A stretch of 64,000 nucleotides of DNA from Lysobacterales bacterium (GCA_026988115.1 JALSLV010000112.1:1-64000), one strand, 5' to 3'. Counted from the stretch's first letter, positions 35,916 through 45,675 are shown. Made by a program: numbers and translations. Notes: generated from the letters alone by a model not told the origin.

Positions 35916-38327
35916 ATGAGAAAGCAACTGTTTTTTTTACTTTTAATTATGCAACAAACATGGGCAATAGACTCACAAGTCATCAGTGTTTATTCTCCAA
36001 GTGTTCAAAATAAAGTTGTGCGTGCTTATTATGCCGATGTCTCTTCTATTCAACCCTTAAGTGAAATTACTGTGCCGTGGGAAGTTAATACAGATCAGAA
36101 GTATGCAGTTTTTATGTTGGAGAGTAAAAAAGATTTTGAACGGATTAAAAAACTTGGATTCGTATTGCGCCTTGATAAAAAGCTACAAGCTAAATTAGAT
36201 CGTGACAAAAGTGTGGCAAAGAATAAAAGTGTAACAAAAGCAGTGACAGGAATTCCTGGTTATTCGTGTTATGCAACGGTGGAAGAAACTTTTAGTCGCA
36301 TGAATACAATGGCAGCAAACTATCCTGATTTTACGGAAATTATTGATATTGGCGACAGTTGGGAAAAAACAATGAATGCTGCAAATGGGTACGATATGCG
36401 GGTATTGAAAATAACCAATAAAAACATTGTAGAAACAAAACCAGTATTATTTATTTCATCAGCGGTACATGCTCGCGAATATTCAACGGCTGAATTGACA
36501 ACTCGATTTGCTGAGTATTTATTGAGTCATTATGCTACAGATTCGGATGTTAAATGGATGCTTGATCACCAAGAAGTGCAATTTTTATTGCACAATAATC
36601 CCGATGGGCGCAAAAAAGCAGAAGCTCAAGTCGGTGGCAACCCAGGGTGGCGAAAAAACACCAATCAAGCCTATTGTGCACCTGCAAGTAACACCCGAGG
36701 AGCTGACTTAAATAGAAATTACCCATTTGAATGGCTTGCATCAACGCCATCAGATGAATGCAGCTCGACCTTTTCGGGTTCAGCCCCTCAATCAGAACCA
36801 GAAATCAGTTCATTAGTGTCGTACATTAATACAATTTACGATGATAACCGTGGAATAGGGATAAATGACGCCGCTCCCGAAGACACACCGGGTGTTTTTA
36901 TTGATGTGCACAGTTACAGCGAATTAATCCTGTGGCCCTGGGGTTATACCTCAGGGCTGTCTCCCAATGAAAGTCAATTTTCTGCCTTTGGGCGACGTGT
37001 GGCGTATTTTAATGGCTATAAACCACAACATGCCGCACAACTTTATACCGCTGCGGGCGTTTCTATTGATACGACATATGGTGATTTAGGTGTGGCTTCA
37101 ATTGTTTATGAATTGGGCACTGCATTTTATCAAGACTGCGCCACTTTTGAGTCGCAAATATTGCCTGATAATCTGCAATCATTGTTGTATGTTAGCCGAG
37201 TCACCAGAACCCCGTACATTACCCCTTTTGGTCCCGATATTGAAAATTTATCACTAGTGCCAAATGTTATTTTGTCGAATGAATCAAGCACTGTTTTAGG
37301 CGTAGCAAATGATGATAGGTATAATCACAGCAACGGTATTCAGAGTGTCGGGCAAGTGCAAAATGTTGAATCTTTTATTAATGTTTTGCCTTGGCAAACA
37401 GCCAATGGTTCAAGTTTAGCCGCAACCGATGGTACTTTTGATAGCAGTTTAGAAAATTTTTCAGGAATAATTAATGGCTCAGCTCTTAATATGGGCCAGA
37501 ATACGGTTTTTGTCGTTTCGACAGATAATGAGGGTAAGCGTGGTGCGGTTTATTCAAAATTTGTTGATGTGGTTACACCCGCTCAAATCACTGCATTCAG
37601 TGGTCGTGTTATTGATGCAATTACAGCTTTGCCAGTGCCTGATGTGTTTTTAACAATAAATAACTCTGCGGCTCGAACCAATGCCGCAGGCGACTACAGC
37701 CAAAACGTTTACCCTGCTAGTAATGCCGATGTTGTGGCAAGTCAGGTGGGCTATGCCACTCAAATCGTTGATAATATCGATATTATTGCAGGACAAAGCA
37801 TCAGCAAAGATTTTCAGTTAGAGCCTTTTTGCAACTACACCTTAGACACAATAGAAAGCGGTATTAATTCGTGGGTAGCGGATTCACCTTGGGGTATTAC
37901 CACAAGCAAGTCAGTTAGTCCAAGTCATTCTTGGACTGACAGCCCCAATGGAAATTACCAAAACAACCTTTCAGTTTCTTTGACCTCTGAAACAATTAAT
38001 GTCGCTAACATGGTGGGTTTGCAGTTATCATTCAACAGTTTTTGTGATACCGAAGCAGGTTACGATTATGGTCTTGTTGAAGTGAGTTTTGATGGCGGAC
38101 CCTGGGCTGGGATATTTAGTTGTGATGGCGATGCAAATTGGAAATTAATTAACCAAGAGGTAGCCATTGAATCGGGAGCGGTTTCCATGCAATACCGCTT
38201 TAGATTAACAACGGACGTAGCTGTAACGGCGGATGGGTGGTATGTTGATGATGTTAAGTTGATAGCTGCTGGTCAAGTCTGTCATGCCGTTAATCCTGAT
38301 GTGTTATTCAAAAACAGTTTTGAATAA
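35916..38327 (+). CDS. Secreted M14 zinc carboxypeptidase with C-terminal FKNSFE
   Basis: 803 residues with a signal peptide (MRKQLFFLLLIMQQTWA). The catalytic M14 domain spans about 115-410, with zinc ligands in HAREYSTAE (His185, Glu188) and DVHSYS (His332), substrate residues in LNRNYPFEW and catalytic Glu399 in VYELG. It is followed by a spacer, a carboxypeptidase-regulatory-like domain (about 560-640, beginning FSGRVIDAI) and a jelly-roll/MAM-like domain (about 645-785). It ends DVLFKNSFE, closely like the protein at 5808-7640. It probably degrades extracellular peptides and is a candidate substrate of type II secretion. Confidence 0.88.
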   Translation: MRKQLFFLLLIMQQTWAIDSQVISVYSPSVQNKVVRAYYADVSSIQPLSEITVPWEVNTDQKYAVFMLESKKDFERIKKLGFVLRLDKKLQAKLDRDKSVAKNKSVTKAVTGIPGYSCYATVEETFSRMNTMAANYPDFTEIIDIGDSWEKTMNAANGYDMRVLKITNKNIVETKPVLFISSAVHAREYSTAELTTRFAEYLLSHYATDSDVKWMLDHQEVQFLLHNNPDGRKKAEAQVGGNPGWRKNTNQAYCAPASNTRGADLNRNYPFEWLASTPSDECSSTFSGSAPQSEPEISSLVSYINTIYDDNRGIGINDAAPEDTPGVFIDVHSYSELILWPWGYTSGLSPNESQFSAFGRRVAYFNGYKPQHAAQLYTAAGVSIDTTYGDLGVASIVYELGTAFYQDCATFESQILPDNLQSLLYVSRVTRTPYITPFGPDIENLSLVPNVILSNESSTVLGVANDDRYNHSNGIQSVGQVQNVESFINVLPWQTANGSSLAATDGTFDSSLENFSGIINGSALNMGQNTVFVVSTDNEGKRGAVYSKFVDVVTPAQITAFSGRVIDAITALPVPDVFLTINNSAARTNAAGDYSQNVYPASNADVVASQVGYATQIVDNIDIIAGQSISKDFQLEPFCNYTLDTIESGINSWVADSPWGITTSKSVSPSHSWTDSPNGNYQNNLSVSLTSETINVANMVGLQLSFNSFCDTEAGYDYGLVEVSFDGGPWAGIFSCDGDANWKLINQEVAIESGAVSMQYRFRLTTDVAVTADGWYVDDVKLIAAGQVCHAVNPDVLFKNSFE

Positions 38328-38340
38328 ATGCGAATTGTTC

Positions 38341-38346
38341 TATAAT
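38341..38346 (+). promoter_or_regulatory. Possible -10 of ftsEX
   Basis: TATAAT ends 8 bases before the ftsE ATG and there is no Shine-Dalgarno, so a leaderless transcript is possible. A weak -35 (TTTGAA) is 16 bases upstream. Confidence 0.4.
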
Positions 38347-38354
38347 TGTTGATT

Positions 38355-39041
38355 ATGATAAGTTTTAAACGGGTTTCAAAAAGTTACGGTAAAGACAACA
38401 AAGCATTGCGTGATGTTAGCTTTGAGGTTGAAGCAGGTGAAATGTTGTTTTTAACAGGTCATTCAGGAGCGGGCAAGACAACCATTTTAAGATTACTTAT
38501 GATGATGCAACCAATCAGTTATGGTCAATTATGTGTTAATGGCAAAGACATTAACACAATCAAAACAAAAGATATTCACAAATACCGACTCAATATCGGC
38601 ATGATATTTCAAGACCATCGCTTATTAGATAATAAAACGGTACTTGAAAATGTCGCGCTGCCCTTACAAATAAGAGGTTACTCGGACTCTTACAGTTTCA
38701 AAAGTGCACGCGCAGCCTTGCAACAAGTCAGTATTGGTGAAAAAGCAGAGTTCTACCCACAAGAATTATCCAGCGGTCAACAACAGCGTGTTGGTATTGC
38801 CCGTGCGTTTGTGGCAAAGCCTTCATTAATACTGGCAGATGAGCCAACAGGAAATCTTGATCCCGACTTGTCATTGGAACTCATGCAAATATTTGAAGAG
38901 TTAAACAAGCAAGGCATGACTATAATTATTGCTTCACATGATTTGTTTCTCATCAAACGTCTGCAAAAAAGAGTATTAGTGCTTGATAAAGGTGAATTAA
39001 TCGATGATTTTAATCCGCAACCCAACCCGTATGCTCCATGA
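38355..39041 (+). CDS. ftsE: Cell division ATP-binding protein FtsE
   Basis: 228 residues from the ATG at 38355; the TTG at 38346 would add three residues. ABC ATPase marks: Walker A GHSGAGKTT, Q-loop in IGMIFQDHRLL, signature LSSGQQQRV and Walker B LILADEPTGNLD. With FtsX it couples the divisome to peptidoglycan hydrolases. The segment FQDHRLLDNKTVLENVALPL is close to textbook FtsE. It overlaps ftsX by 4 bases. The usual upstream ftsY and downstream rpoH are absent. Confidence 0.95.
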   Translation: MISFKRVSKSYGKDNKALRDVSFEVEAGEMLFLTGHSGAGKTTILRLLMMMQPISYGQLCVNGKDINTIKTKDIHKYRLNIGMIFQDHRLLDNKTVLENVALPLQIRGYSDSYSFKSARAALQQVSIGEKAEFYPQELSSGQQQRVGIARAFVAKPSLILADEPTGNLDPDLSLELMQIFEELNKQGMTIIIASHDLFLIKRLQKRVLVLDKGELIDDFNPQPNPYAP

Positions 39042-39973
39042 TAAAAAAAGCCTCGCAACCCAATGGATTAGTCAAATACACACGTGGGCATAAGCGCGCT
39101 TTAGGTGAAGGGCTTTCTATGCCATGGAAACAGCCAATAAAATCTTTCATGACCATTTTGACCTTAGCGATTTGTTTTTTTATTCCTTTATTTTTATGGA
39201 CTATTTGGCTTAATTACGACGAACTCAAAGAATCTTGGCAGCAACAGGGTAGTATTGCTGTTTTTCTTGAGGGTAAAATGGATTTGAAAGAAGCGGGTAT
39301 CTTTATGCAAGAAATAAAGGAAATGCCATTGGTTGACACAGCGGTCTTAACCGATTCCAATCAAGTTAAAAAATCCTTGTTTGAAGATGCGCAATTTTCA
39401 CAAGTCATGGATTTAATTCAAGCTCAGGATTTTCCCAAACAAATATCAGTCAAGGTAAAATCGGATACCGCCGTTGAGCTAGTGGATGATTTTGTCAATA
39501 ACCTGACAATAAACCCCCAAGTTGAATACGTTAGTTACGATAAACAATGGTTGACTCAGCTCGAAGCCATTACCCAAACGCTTTTACAAATGGCACGAAT
39601 CAGTGCGTTAATGTTCCTTTTAATTGTGATGGTTATTTTGGGCAATACCATTGCTAATGAAATTACCGATCACAAAAGTGAATTAAGGTTACTGGAATTA
39701 ATTGGAGCCAGTGATGCACAAACACGGCGGAGTTTTTTGTATATGGGTGTGGTTTTAGGCACTATTGCTGCTTTGCTGTCTTTATTGTTTTTAAGTGTTA
39801 GTTTTTATTGGTTGGAAGATACTGTAGCAAGCTTAGTGCAAAATTTTGGTATGAATATCACTTTGCATGGATTGAATGTTGCGCAAGTATTAAGTGTCTT
39901 AATCGCAGCTATTCTCGTGACGTGGATAGCAGCACGATTAAGCTTGTCTTCTCAACAATTAAATCAGATTTAA
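39038..39973 (+). CDS. ftsX: Cell division membrane protein FtsX
   Basis: 311 residues, with an N-terminal cytosolic segment, a first membrane helix (about 37-58), a periplasmic domain of about 100 residues (including GSIAVFLEGKMDLKEAG) and three further helices (about 188-208, 232-255 and 280-300). The conserved EITDHKSELRLLELIGASD lies between the second and third helices. It is the partner of FtsE. It ends the two-gene unit; the following 288 bases hold the pilus-operon promoter. Confidence 0.93.
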   Translation: MIKKASQPNGLVKYTRGHKRALGEGLSMPWKQPIKSFMTILTLAICFFIPLFLWTIWLNYDELKESWQQQGSIAVFLEGKMDLKEAGIFMQEIKEMPLVDTAVLTDSNQVKKSLFEDAQFSQVMDLIQAQDFPKQISVKVKSDTAVELVDDFVNNLTINPQVEYVSYDKQWLTQLEAITQTLLQMARISALMFLLIVMVILGNTIANEITDHKSELRLLELIGASDAQTRRSFLYMGVVLGTIAALLSLLFLSVSFYWLEDTVASLVQNFGMNITLHGLNVAQVLSVLIAAILVTWIAARLSLSSQQLNQI

Positions 39974-40103
39974 TTTTCCTCTCCTTCTAAAGATTAAAAG
40001 TGCGTGACAAAAAATGTCAGCCTTCTTTTTACCACCTAAAAAAGTTTGTTTTTTTCAAAAAAATAACAAAAACCCCCGAAAAATAAGCACTCTGTCACAG
40101 AAA

Positions 40104-40132
40104 TTACAAACATTTGCAACATTTGTTATAAC
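40104..40132 (+). promoter_or_regulatory. Promoter of the 16-gene pilus operon
   Basis: TTACAA (40104-40109) and TATAAC (40127-40132) are exactly 17 bases apart, giving a start near 40139 and a 120-nt leader. No other convincing promoter was seen between here and 58172, and genes overlap or nearly touch throughout. The 288-bp gap has no other feature that I can support. Confidence 0.55.
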
Positions 40133-40261
40133 GCTTTTTCAATTAATAATTCAATAATGCAAACAATCTCAAAGCATCGTGAGACATAAATATTGTCATT
40201 GCTCTTATGGTTTTTTGAAAATTTAAATTGAAAATTAATTCGTCAAACAGGGGTTTATATT

Positions 40262-41026
40262 ATGAATTCAAGAAGTATGAAGTTGTCAAATCAAAGTGGT
40301 TTTACATTGGTTGAAATGGCAATTGTGTTAGTCATTATAGGACTAATTTTGGGAGCAGTATCTATCGGTAAAGATTTACAACGCGATGCTGAATATGCAA
40401 AAGTTAAACAGAAATTTATTGATCAATGGGCATCTGCTTACAATGCCTACTATCAAAGAGCAGGGGTTGTGCTTGGAGATGATGAAACAAGACCACAAAT
40501 TATGGTTAATGGCTTTGACTATATAACTGCAGGTACGGCATCTGGTGGCGACATGACTGCAGTTAATCCACCCAATGCATTGTGTGAAGGTTCGCAAGGA
40601 CCCAATATGACACGTACTTCAAACAATAATTTGCATTCATTTTTTGATAATTTAGGCATCCGTATGCCTCCTGGCCGTGCTGAGGGTTCTGAAGACAGGT
40701 ATGTTTACTTAGATTCAAATGGAAATCCGCAAGAAATTCAAGTGTGCTTTCAGTGGAACAATCCGGTTGAGCCAGCAGGTTCTGGCAATATGATGGTTAT
40801 AACTGGCTTAACTCCAGATTTAGCACGTTCTTTAGATCAAATGATAGACGGAAAGCCTGATGCTCAAGAAGGCATGTTTCGTCGCCAAGGTGTTGCTAAT
40901 GGCACTCCAGGAGGTCCTGGTGTTGCATGGGCAGAAACCAATCAAGACAGTTTCGCAGGAGCAGGGACTAATTTAGATGAAGATCAAATCATTACAGTTG
41001 TTGCTAACTACAAAATGAATCAATAA
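40262..41026 (+). CDS. Prepilin, family A (first copy)
   Basis: 254 residues. A type IV prepilin leader of 13 residues ending SNQSG, then FTLVEMAIVLVIIGLILG with Glu at +5. The head domain contains a block shared with the genes at 41037 and 57480: RMPPGRAEGSEDRYVY, DSNGNPQEIQVCFQW, ITGLTPDLARSLDQMIDGKP. Two conserved cysteines (in NALCEG and QVCF) could form a disulfide. The family is not one I recognise. It starts the operon and, being one of two nearly tandem copies, is a good candidate for the major subunit. Confidence 0.85.
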   Translation: MNSRSMKLSNQSGFTLVEMAIVLVIIGLILGAVSIGKDLQRDAEYAKVKQKFIDQWASAYNAYYQRAGVVLGDDETRPQIMVNGFDYITAGTASGGDMTAVNPPNALCEGSQGPNMTRTSNNNLHSFFDNLGIRMPPGRAEGSEDRYVYLDSNGNPQEIQVCFQWNNPVEPAGSGNMMVITGLTPDLARSLDQMIDGKPDAQEGMFRRQGVANGTPGGPGVAWAETNQDSFAGAGTNLDEDQIITVVANYKMNQ

Positions 41027-41036
41027 GGGGAATACC

Positions 41037-41867
41037 ATGAAAAATAATTCTATAAATAAAAAACAAACAGGCTTTACTTTAATTGAAATGGCAATAGTTC
41101 TGGTGATTATTGGTTTAATCCTAGGAGCTGTTTCTATCGGCAAAGACTTACAAAGAGATGCAGAATACGCCAAGGTAAAACAAAAATTCATGGATGGCTG
41201 GAAAGAAGCCTATGACGGGTATTACATGCGAACAGGTGTGGTGCTAGGAGATGACCAAACAGCCCCACTTTATATGGTGGATGGAAGAGTGGTTACAGGC
41301 GATAACAATCCAGCATTGCCAGGAATTCCTGCAAGTTATAGCAATACTGGAAATAAAATATGCCATGGTCAAGGTTATGCACAAGAAACGGTAGGTGCTG
41401 GGGATGCTGTTTTAGAAACGGTAGTCGAGCAAGATTTACATGTGCTTATGGATAATATAGGTATTCGGATGCCTCCAGGCCGTTCGGAAGGTCAAGAGGA
41501 TCGTTATGTTTATCAAGACAGCAATGGCAATCCCGTTGAATTGCAAATTTGTTTTCAATGGAATCCAGATAGAACAATCAGTGGTGCTGGTAATGTGATG
41601 GTGATTCGTGGGTTAACACCAGATTTAGCTCGGGCTTTGGATCAAATGGTTGATGGTAAACCTGATGCTTTAGAAGGTCGGTTCCGTCAACAAAATAATG
41701 GCACAAATGACGGTGAAGTTAGTTCTCAAGCTCCGGGCATTGAGTGGATTGGAAACAATACCTACAGACAAGGCGGAACAGGTAATTTAACGGCTAATCA
41801 AACGGGTGAAAACAAAGATGAGAATAGAGTCGCTCTTTTGACCGCTCATTGGGTAATGGATCAGTAA
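41037..41867 (+). CDS. Prepilin, family A (second copy)
   Basis: 276 residues. Leader MKNNSINKKQTG, then FTLIEMAIVLVIIGLILG with Glu at +5. The N-terminal 60 residues are nearly identical in pattern to the preceding gene (SIGKDLQRDAEYAKVKQKFM), and the head repeats the RMPPGRSEGQEDRYVY and TPDLARALDQMVDGKPDALE blocks with the same two cysteines. It is a recent tandem duplicate that has diverged in loops (residues 80-135). It lies 10 bases after the first copy. Confidence 0.85.
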   Translation: MKNNSINKKQTGFTLIEMAIVLVIIGLILGAVSIGKDLQRDAEYAKVKQKFMDGWKEAYDGYYMRTGVVLGDDQTAPLYMVDGRVVTGDNNPALPGIPASYSNTGNKICHGQGYAQETVGAGDAVLETVVEQDLHVLMDNIGIRMPPGRSEGQEDRYVYQDSNGNPVELQICFQWNPDRTISGAGNVMVIRGLTPDLARALDQMVDGKPDALEGRFRQQNNGTNDGEVSSQAPGIEWIGNNTYRQGGTGNLTANQTGENKDENRVALLTAHWVMDQ

Positions 41868-41868
41868 A

Positions 41869-42396
41869 ATGACAGAAGATAAACAAGCCGCCAGAAAAAA
41901 CGAGAGAGTGAAAAGTTCTTCGAATACAAGAAGAAAGTTTATCTTGGCAGCGACTGCTGTATTGATAATTGCGTTGCCAATCATGGTTTATAAAGTGCTA
42001 CATGATTGGCGAGCCTTGCAAAACAAGAAGGCAGAGTTAATTTCTGTTAGAAAGCAATCCAGTGATTTGGTGGTTTTGCAAGAAAGCATAAATCAGTATA
42101 AAAAATACCATAACGAACTTAAACAATTGATGCAACAAGCAGAATCATCCAATTTAGGTTCGGAATATTGGATTGAAAGAAAGGTTGAAATCAATAAAAA
42201 GAAAATTAATCGCAGTGAAGCCGCTGGATTTTTAGCGGGAGCGGGTAAAGACACGGATTCCTTCTTTAAAACGGCAATGTTTGAAATTCACACCGTGCAA
42301 TTAGGCGATGATTTGTTTAATTTTAGGCAAGGCGATGCCAGTGAAGTGCAAATGACGATGAATGGTCAATTTTATTCGAAAATAAAAAATAAATAA
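41869..42396 (+). CDS. Pilus alignment protein, PilO/MshJ-like position
   Basis: 175 residues: a basic cytosolic start, one membrane helix (about 26-42), a coiled-coil stretch (about 48-92) and a small C-terminal domain (FFKTAMFEIHTVQLGDDLFN onward). This is the layout of PilO/MshJ inner-membrane alignment proteins, though sequence similarity is low. It is followed by the PilN/MshI-like gene, consistent with the usual PilMNOP cluster. Function is inferred from architecture and neighbours. Confidence 0.6.
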   Translation: MTEDKQAARKNERVKSSSNTRRKFILAATAVLIIALPIMVYKVLHDWRALQNKKAELISVRKQSSDLVVLQESINQYKKYHNELKQLMQQAESSNLGSEYWIERKVEINKKKINRSEAAGFLAGAGKDTDSFFKTAMFEIHTVQLGDDLFNFRQGDASEVQMTMNGQFYSKIKNK

Positions 42397-42440
42397 GGGA
42401 ATAAAAAAATGCTCTTAACAATCAATCAAAGGTCAAAAGT

Positions 42441-43778
42441 ATGAAATACAGTTTACCCATAATAAATTTAGATCATCAGTGGTACTTATTGCAAGGTGTC
42501 AAACTGAGTAAAATAGATAAACCAGAAACCTTAACGGGCACGGAGGTGATTTTAACGGATTTTAATGATGCTGTTTTTGGGTTGGAAAATGTCTCAGGTC
42601 CAGTTGAACATGCCGCTGCGTTAATAGAAAAACGGTTACGCGATATCGGTATGTTAGATGGGCCTAGTAAAGTTATCGTACACGACACACACAAAATTGG
42701 TGATATAACCAGTGTATTATTTACGGCAATACCTGCCGAAAGTTACGCACAATATTTTCAATTGGTCAACAACCAAAAAGATCATTGTTTAGTTGTGCCG
42801 CTTTTATCGGTATTAACCAAACAAGTTGAAAAACACACCGACTCATCAAAAAAAGCCAAAGCATTTGTGTTTCATCATGGCAGGGAATTTGACTTAATTA
42901 TTGTTCGCGATAAGCAAATAGTTCAGGTCGCTAGAATGACGGCTTTTAGTCAGAGCGATGAAGACGTTAATCAAACGCTAAAAACACTAGCAACGGAAGT
43001 ACTTAAACAGAATAAATCAGTTCTAAACAGAATTGACAATATTCAATGGTCAGGTTTTTTAGAAGAAGAAAAAAATCAAAATCAATACATGAAGACGTTA
43101 GCTGAATTAACAGACCTTGAAGTGGTTGCGGAACAACACAGCGACATTATATTTGATGGCAATGAAGTTAAATCGGTTTTACCAAATTTGATTAATTGCA
43201 TCACAATCAAAGATGCTGCTAATGATGCCAATAGTCGATTTTTGTATAACAGCGAGAAGTTTTTACCCTTTATGGCGGCGGCTTTACTGGCTGCGATTAT
43301 TTTTCTTGGTGGTCTTTTGATTAAATGGAACAGCCAAATGCAAGACATTAATAATGAGTTAGCGCAATCAGATGAGAGTAAATTGCAAGCCGATATTGCT
43401 TCAATTAAATCAGATTTGATGCAAACAAACAAACTCTTTTCGAGCAATGCCAATGCACAAAGTACAAGTCAATGGCTATACGATTTAAACGGAATTCAAT
43501 CAGCACCCGATCCAAAACAACTCGTGGATGATGTGGGCAGTAGTTTGCCTGAGGATGTATTGATTGTGGGGATTTCTTTGGATTCTCGTCGGTCTCCAGC
43601 TACGGTTGTACTTGAAGGAGTGATTGATAAGCCTTTGCAACAAGCCTTAAAAGATTTGGAGTCGATGAGTGGTGAACTTTTGAGAAAGGGTTATCAAATG
43701 ATGAATAATAGTTCAATTGAATTGGGCGACAGTAATGATTTTCGCATGACATTAAAGGTTGATTATAATGACAAATAA
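42441..43778 (+). CDS. MshI-like protein: PilM-like and PilN-like regions in one chain
   Basis: 445 residues from an ATG preceded by AAAGG. The N-terminal 260 residues are cytosolic and read as a degenerate actin-like PilM domain (KKAKAFVFHHGREFDLIIVR). A membrane helix at about 275-295 (MAAALLAAIIFLGGLLI) is followed by a coiled coil and a C-terminal domain like PilN (LPEDVLIVGISLDSR, VVLEGVIDKPLQQAL). PilM and PilN are separate proteins in many pilus systems; MshI/GspL-type fusions exist. It overlaps the next gene by 11 bases. Confidence 0.75.
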   Translation: MKYSLPIINLDHQWYLLQGVKLSKIDKPETLTGTEVILTDFNDAVFGLENVSGPVEHAAALIEKRLRDIGMLDGPSKVIVHDTHKIGDITSVLFTAIPAESYAQYFQLVNNQKDHCLVVPLLSVLTKQVEKHTDSSKKAKAFVFHHGREFDLIIVRDKQIVQVARMTAFSQSDEDVNQTLKTLATEVLKQNKSVLNRIDNIQWSGFLEEEKNQNQYMKTLAELTDLEVVAEQHSDIIFDGNEVKSVLPNLINCITIKDAANDANSRFLYNSEKFLPFMAAALLAAIIFLGGLLIKWNSQMQDINNELAQSDESKLQADIASIKSDLMQTNKLFSSNANAQSTSQWLYDLNGIQSAPDPKQLVDDVGSSLPEDVLIVGISLDSRRSPATVVLEGVIDKPLQQALKDLESMSGELLRKGYQMMNNSSIELGDSNDFRMTLKVDYNDK

Positions 43779-44307
43779 ATATTCAGGTATTACGCTTTTT
43801 TTATTGGCAATCATTGCCGTAATTTTTAGTTGGAGCATGTATAAAAAGCAAAAGAGGTCTTTTTTTGTTAGTCGTCCCAATGCATTGGAATCTCAGCAAC
43901 TGATTAGAGACATAAAAATCAAACCAAAAGCTTTTGCATCATTGCAAGTAATGAAAGAGGTGCTTTTGACAGTGTCTAATATAACTGATAACGCAACACA
44001 AACCAAACATGATTCAGTATCAATTGCATTGTCTCCAAAAGCGAATAAAGCCAAGAGACCTATTCTTGAAAACCCTACAAAACAAGAAAAACAAAAGAGA
44101 ATAGCCGCATCAATTTGCCGACAAGCAAGAAAGTTAAAAGTCTCGATGTCATTTGTAACAAATGAAGAGAAATATGCTGTTATTTCTGACCACTTTGTTA
44201 GAGAAGGGCAAGCTATTGGTAATAAATTTAAGGTTGTTAGTATTTCTCCTGAGACAATTCGAGTTAAAAAATATGGAGTTACGTGTCAAGTGAAAGTCAG
44301 TAGTTAA
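43768..44307 (+). CDS. PilP/MshK-like inner-membrane protein
   Basis: 179 residues from the ATG at 43768; the ORF-track start at 43759 adds three residues. One membrane helix near the N-terminus (about 8-23), a long polar linker and a compact C-terminal domain with DHFVREGQAIGNKFKVVSIS then IRVKKYGVTCQVKV. The pattern of a Gly-rich turn and final strands resembles the PilP/GspC/MshK homology domain that binds the secretin. It lies between MshI-like and MshL-like genes, the position of mshK in Vibrio. Confidence 0.65.
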   Translation: MTNKYSGITLFLLAIIAVIFSWSMYKKQKRSFFVSRPNALESQQLIRDIKIKPKAFASLQVMKEVLLTVSNITDNATQTKHDSVSIALSPKANKAKRPILENPTKQEKQKRIAASICRQARKLKVSMSFVTNEEKYAVISDHFVREGQAIGNKFKVVSISPETIRVKKYGVTCQVKVSS

Positions 44308-44336
44308 TGTTTTATAGGATAAATAAGTAAAGATAA

Positions 44337-44864
44337 ATGAACTTTAAAATAACTTTAATTTTAGTCTTAATTAGTTTAGCTCTTATTGTTGCTAATGTTG
44401 ATTTTGGTGTGGATGTTAATCCAGATAAGCAAAACACCAGCAAGAAAACAGGGCTGAATATTATTAAACCAGTGCAACTAGAACAACAAAGTGAAGACAT
44501 TCTTATTGCAAAAGAAAAAATAAAATTAGTCAGTGATTTTACAAAGTCAAATAGGACTTTGCAACAACGCAAAACGTTTGACAACGAGAGATTTAGCAAA
44601 GAAGGACAAGCCTATACAACTTTAGGTGAATTAATGCTTAAGAACCAAAAAAAAGTGAGTACGCAAAACTATTCAGTTGAATTGTTTAAGCAAATAACCC
44701 AAGCAAAATACAATCTAAAAATAGCAAAAGAAATGGCGTATTTAAGCAAAGATTTATTTATAGAAACAGACGATGGTAAAAAAATAGATGAAAAGGTTTA
44801 CCAAAAAATAAAAGAGTTAAGAAATGACCTTATTGTTGAACTAAAAAAACAAAATAATAAATAA
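44337..44864 (+). CDS. Single-helix membrane protein of unknown function in the pilus operon
   Basis: 175 residues: a short hydrophobic N-terminus (about 5-24, MNFKITLILVLISLALIVAN) is followed by a charged, largely helical remainder rich in Lys and Gln (for example KQITQAKYNLKIAKEMAYLS). There is no domain that I recognise. It is separated by 29 bases from the MshK-like gene and starts just before the third prepilin. Its helical makeup suggests a coiled-coil accessory of the assembly machine. Confidence 0.6.
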   Translation: MNFKITLILVLISLALIVANVDFGVDVNPDKQNTSKKTGLNIIKPVQLEQQSEDILIAKEKIKLVSDFTKSNRTLQQRKTFDNERFSKEGQAYTTLGELMLKNQKKVSTQNYSVELFKQITQAKYNLKIAKEMAYLSKDLFIETDDGKKIDEKVYQKIKELRNDLIVELKKQNNK

Positions 44865-44865
44865 A

Positions 44866-45675
44866 ATGCACTATTCGACGAACAATAAAACACCAAAATG
44901 CTCAATAAAAGTTAAAGCATTCACATTGATAGAATTGTCGATTGTTTTGGTTATTGTGGGAATTATTATTTCATCTGCTCAAGCTTTTTACCGCTCGACA
45001 ATTAAAACAAGTAATAACATAAAAATAGATTCCCAGTTAGCCAGTATAAGTCAGTCACTTATCACCTTCGCTTTGCAAAATAAGCGGTTGCCTTGTGCGG
45101 ATGTAGATGGCAATGGCTATGAAGGCTCAGGCAACGGAAATTGTGGCAGTGCCGGGCTTTATCAAACAGGTTCAGTGCCCTATAAAACATTGGAAATGAG
45201 TCAAATGTCAAACACCCAAACTCAACTAATGAAAAAAGATATTGTATACGGTGTGTATAGAAATTCGAATGCAACGGCGACAAATGATGCGGATTTAAGC
45301 CGAGCAATTGAACGCACTTCTGATGCAGCTGGGAGCCAATATTATATTAATATTTATGATTTTATTAAAGCATTAAGCACTGCCAACTCTACGCTTAAAA
45401 CTTCCAGTTATATTTACACCACAGGTATTGGCAGCAATGAAAATTGTGCCACCATCGTCACCAGAAACTATGCCTATATTTTGGTTTCAGCAGGAATTGA
45501 GGATGCCGATAATAATGGCAATGTTTTTGATGGCGTTAACACTAATTTAAAGCAAGATGGAACTGGCAGCAAATGTTTTGTTTCAAGCAAAAGAAGAATG
45601 AGCAACCAATATGATGACAAGGTATTGGTCATGAACTTTCAATCCTTAATTGGAAAAATGAATTCAATAAACTAA
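44866..45675 (+). CDS. Prepilin, family B, short form
   Basis: 269 residues. Leader of 18 residues ending IKVKA, then FTLIELSIVLVIVGIII; the residue before cleavage is Ala rather than Gly, which some prepilin peptidases tolerate. The head shows the family B pattern: LPCADVDGNGYEGSG, VPYKTLEM, IVYGVYR, DADLSRAIE, YILVSAGIEDADNNGNVFDG and YDDKVLVMNF. Both Asp/Asn/Gly segments look like Ca-binding loops. It lacks the Ala-rich extension of the three longer members (53026, 55125 and 56267). Confidence 0.85.
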   Translation: MHYSTNNKTPKCSIKVKAFTLIELSIVLVIVGIIISSAQAFYRSTIKTSNNIKIDSQLASISQSLITFALQNKRLPCADVDGNGYEGSGNGNCGSAGLYQTGSVPYKTLEMSQMSNTQTQLMKKDIVYGVYRNSNATATNDADLSRAIERTSDAAGSQYYINIYDFIKALSTANSTLKTSSYIYTTGIGSNENCATIVTRNYAYILVSAGIEDADNNGNVFDGVNTNLKQDGTGSKCFVSSKRRMSNQYDDKVLVMNFQSLIGKMNSIN

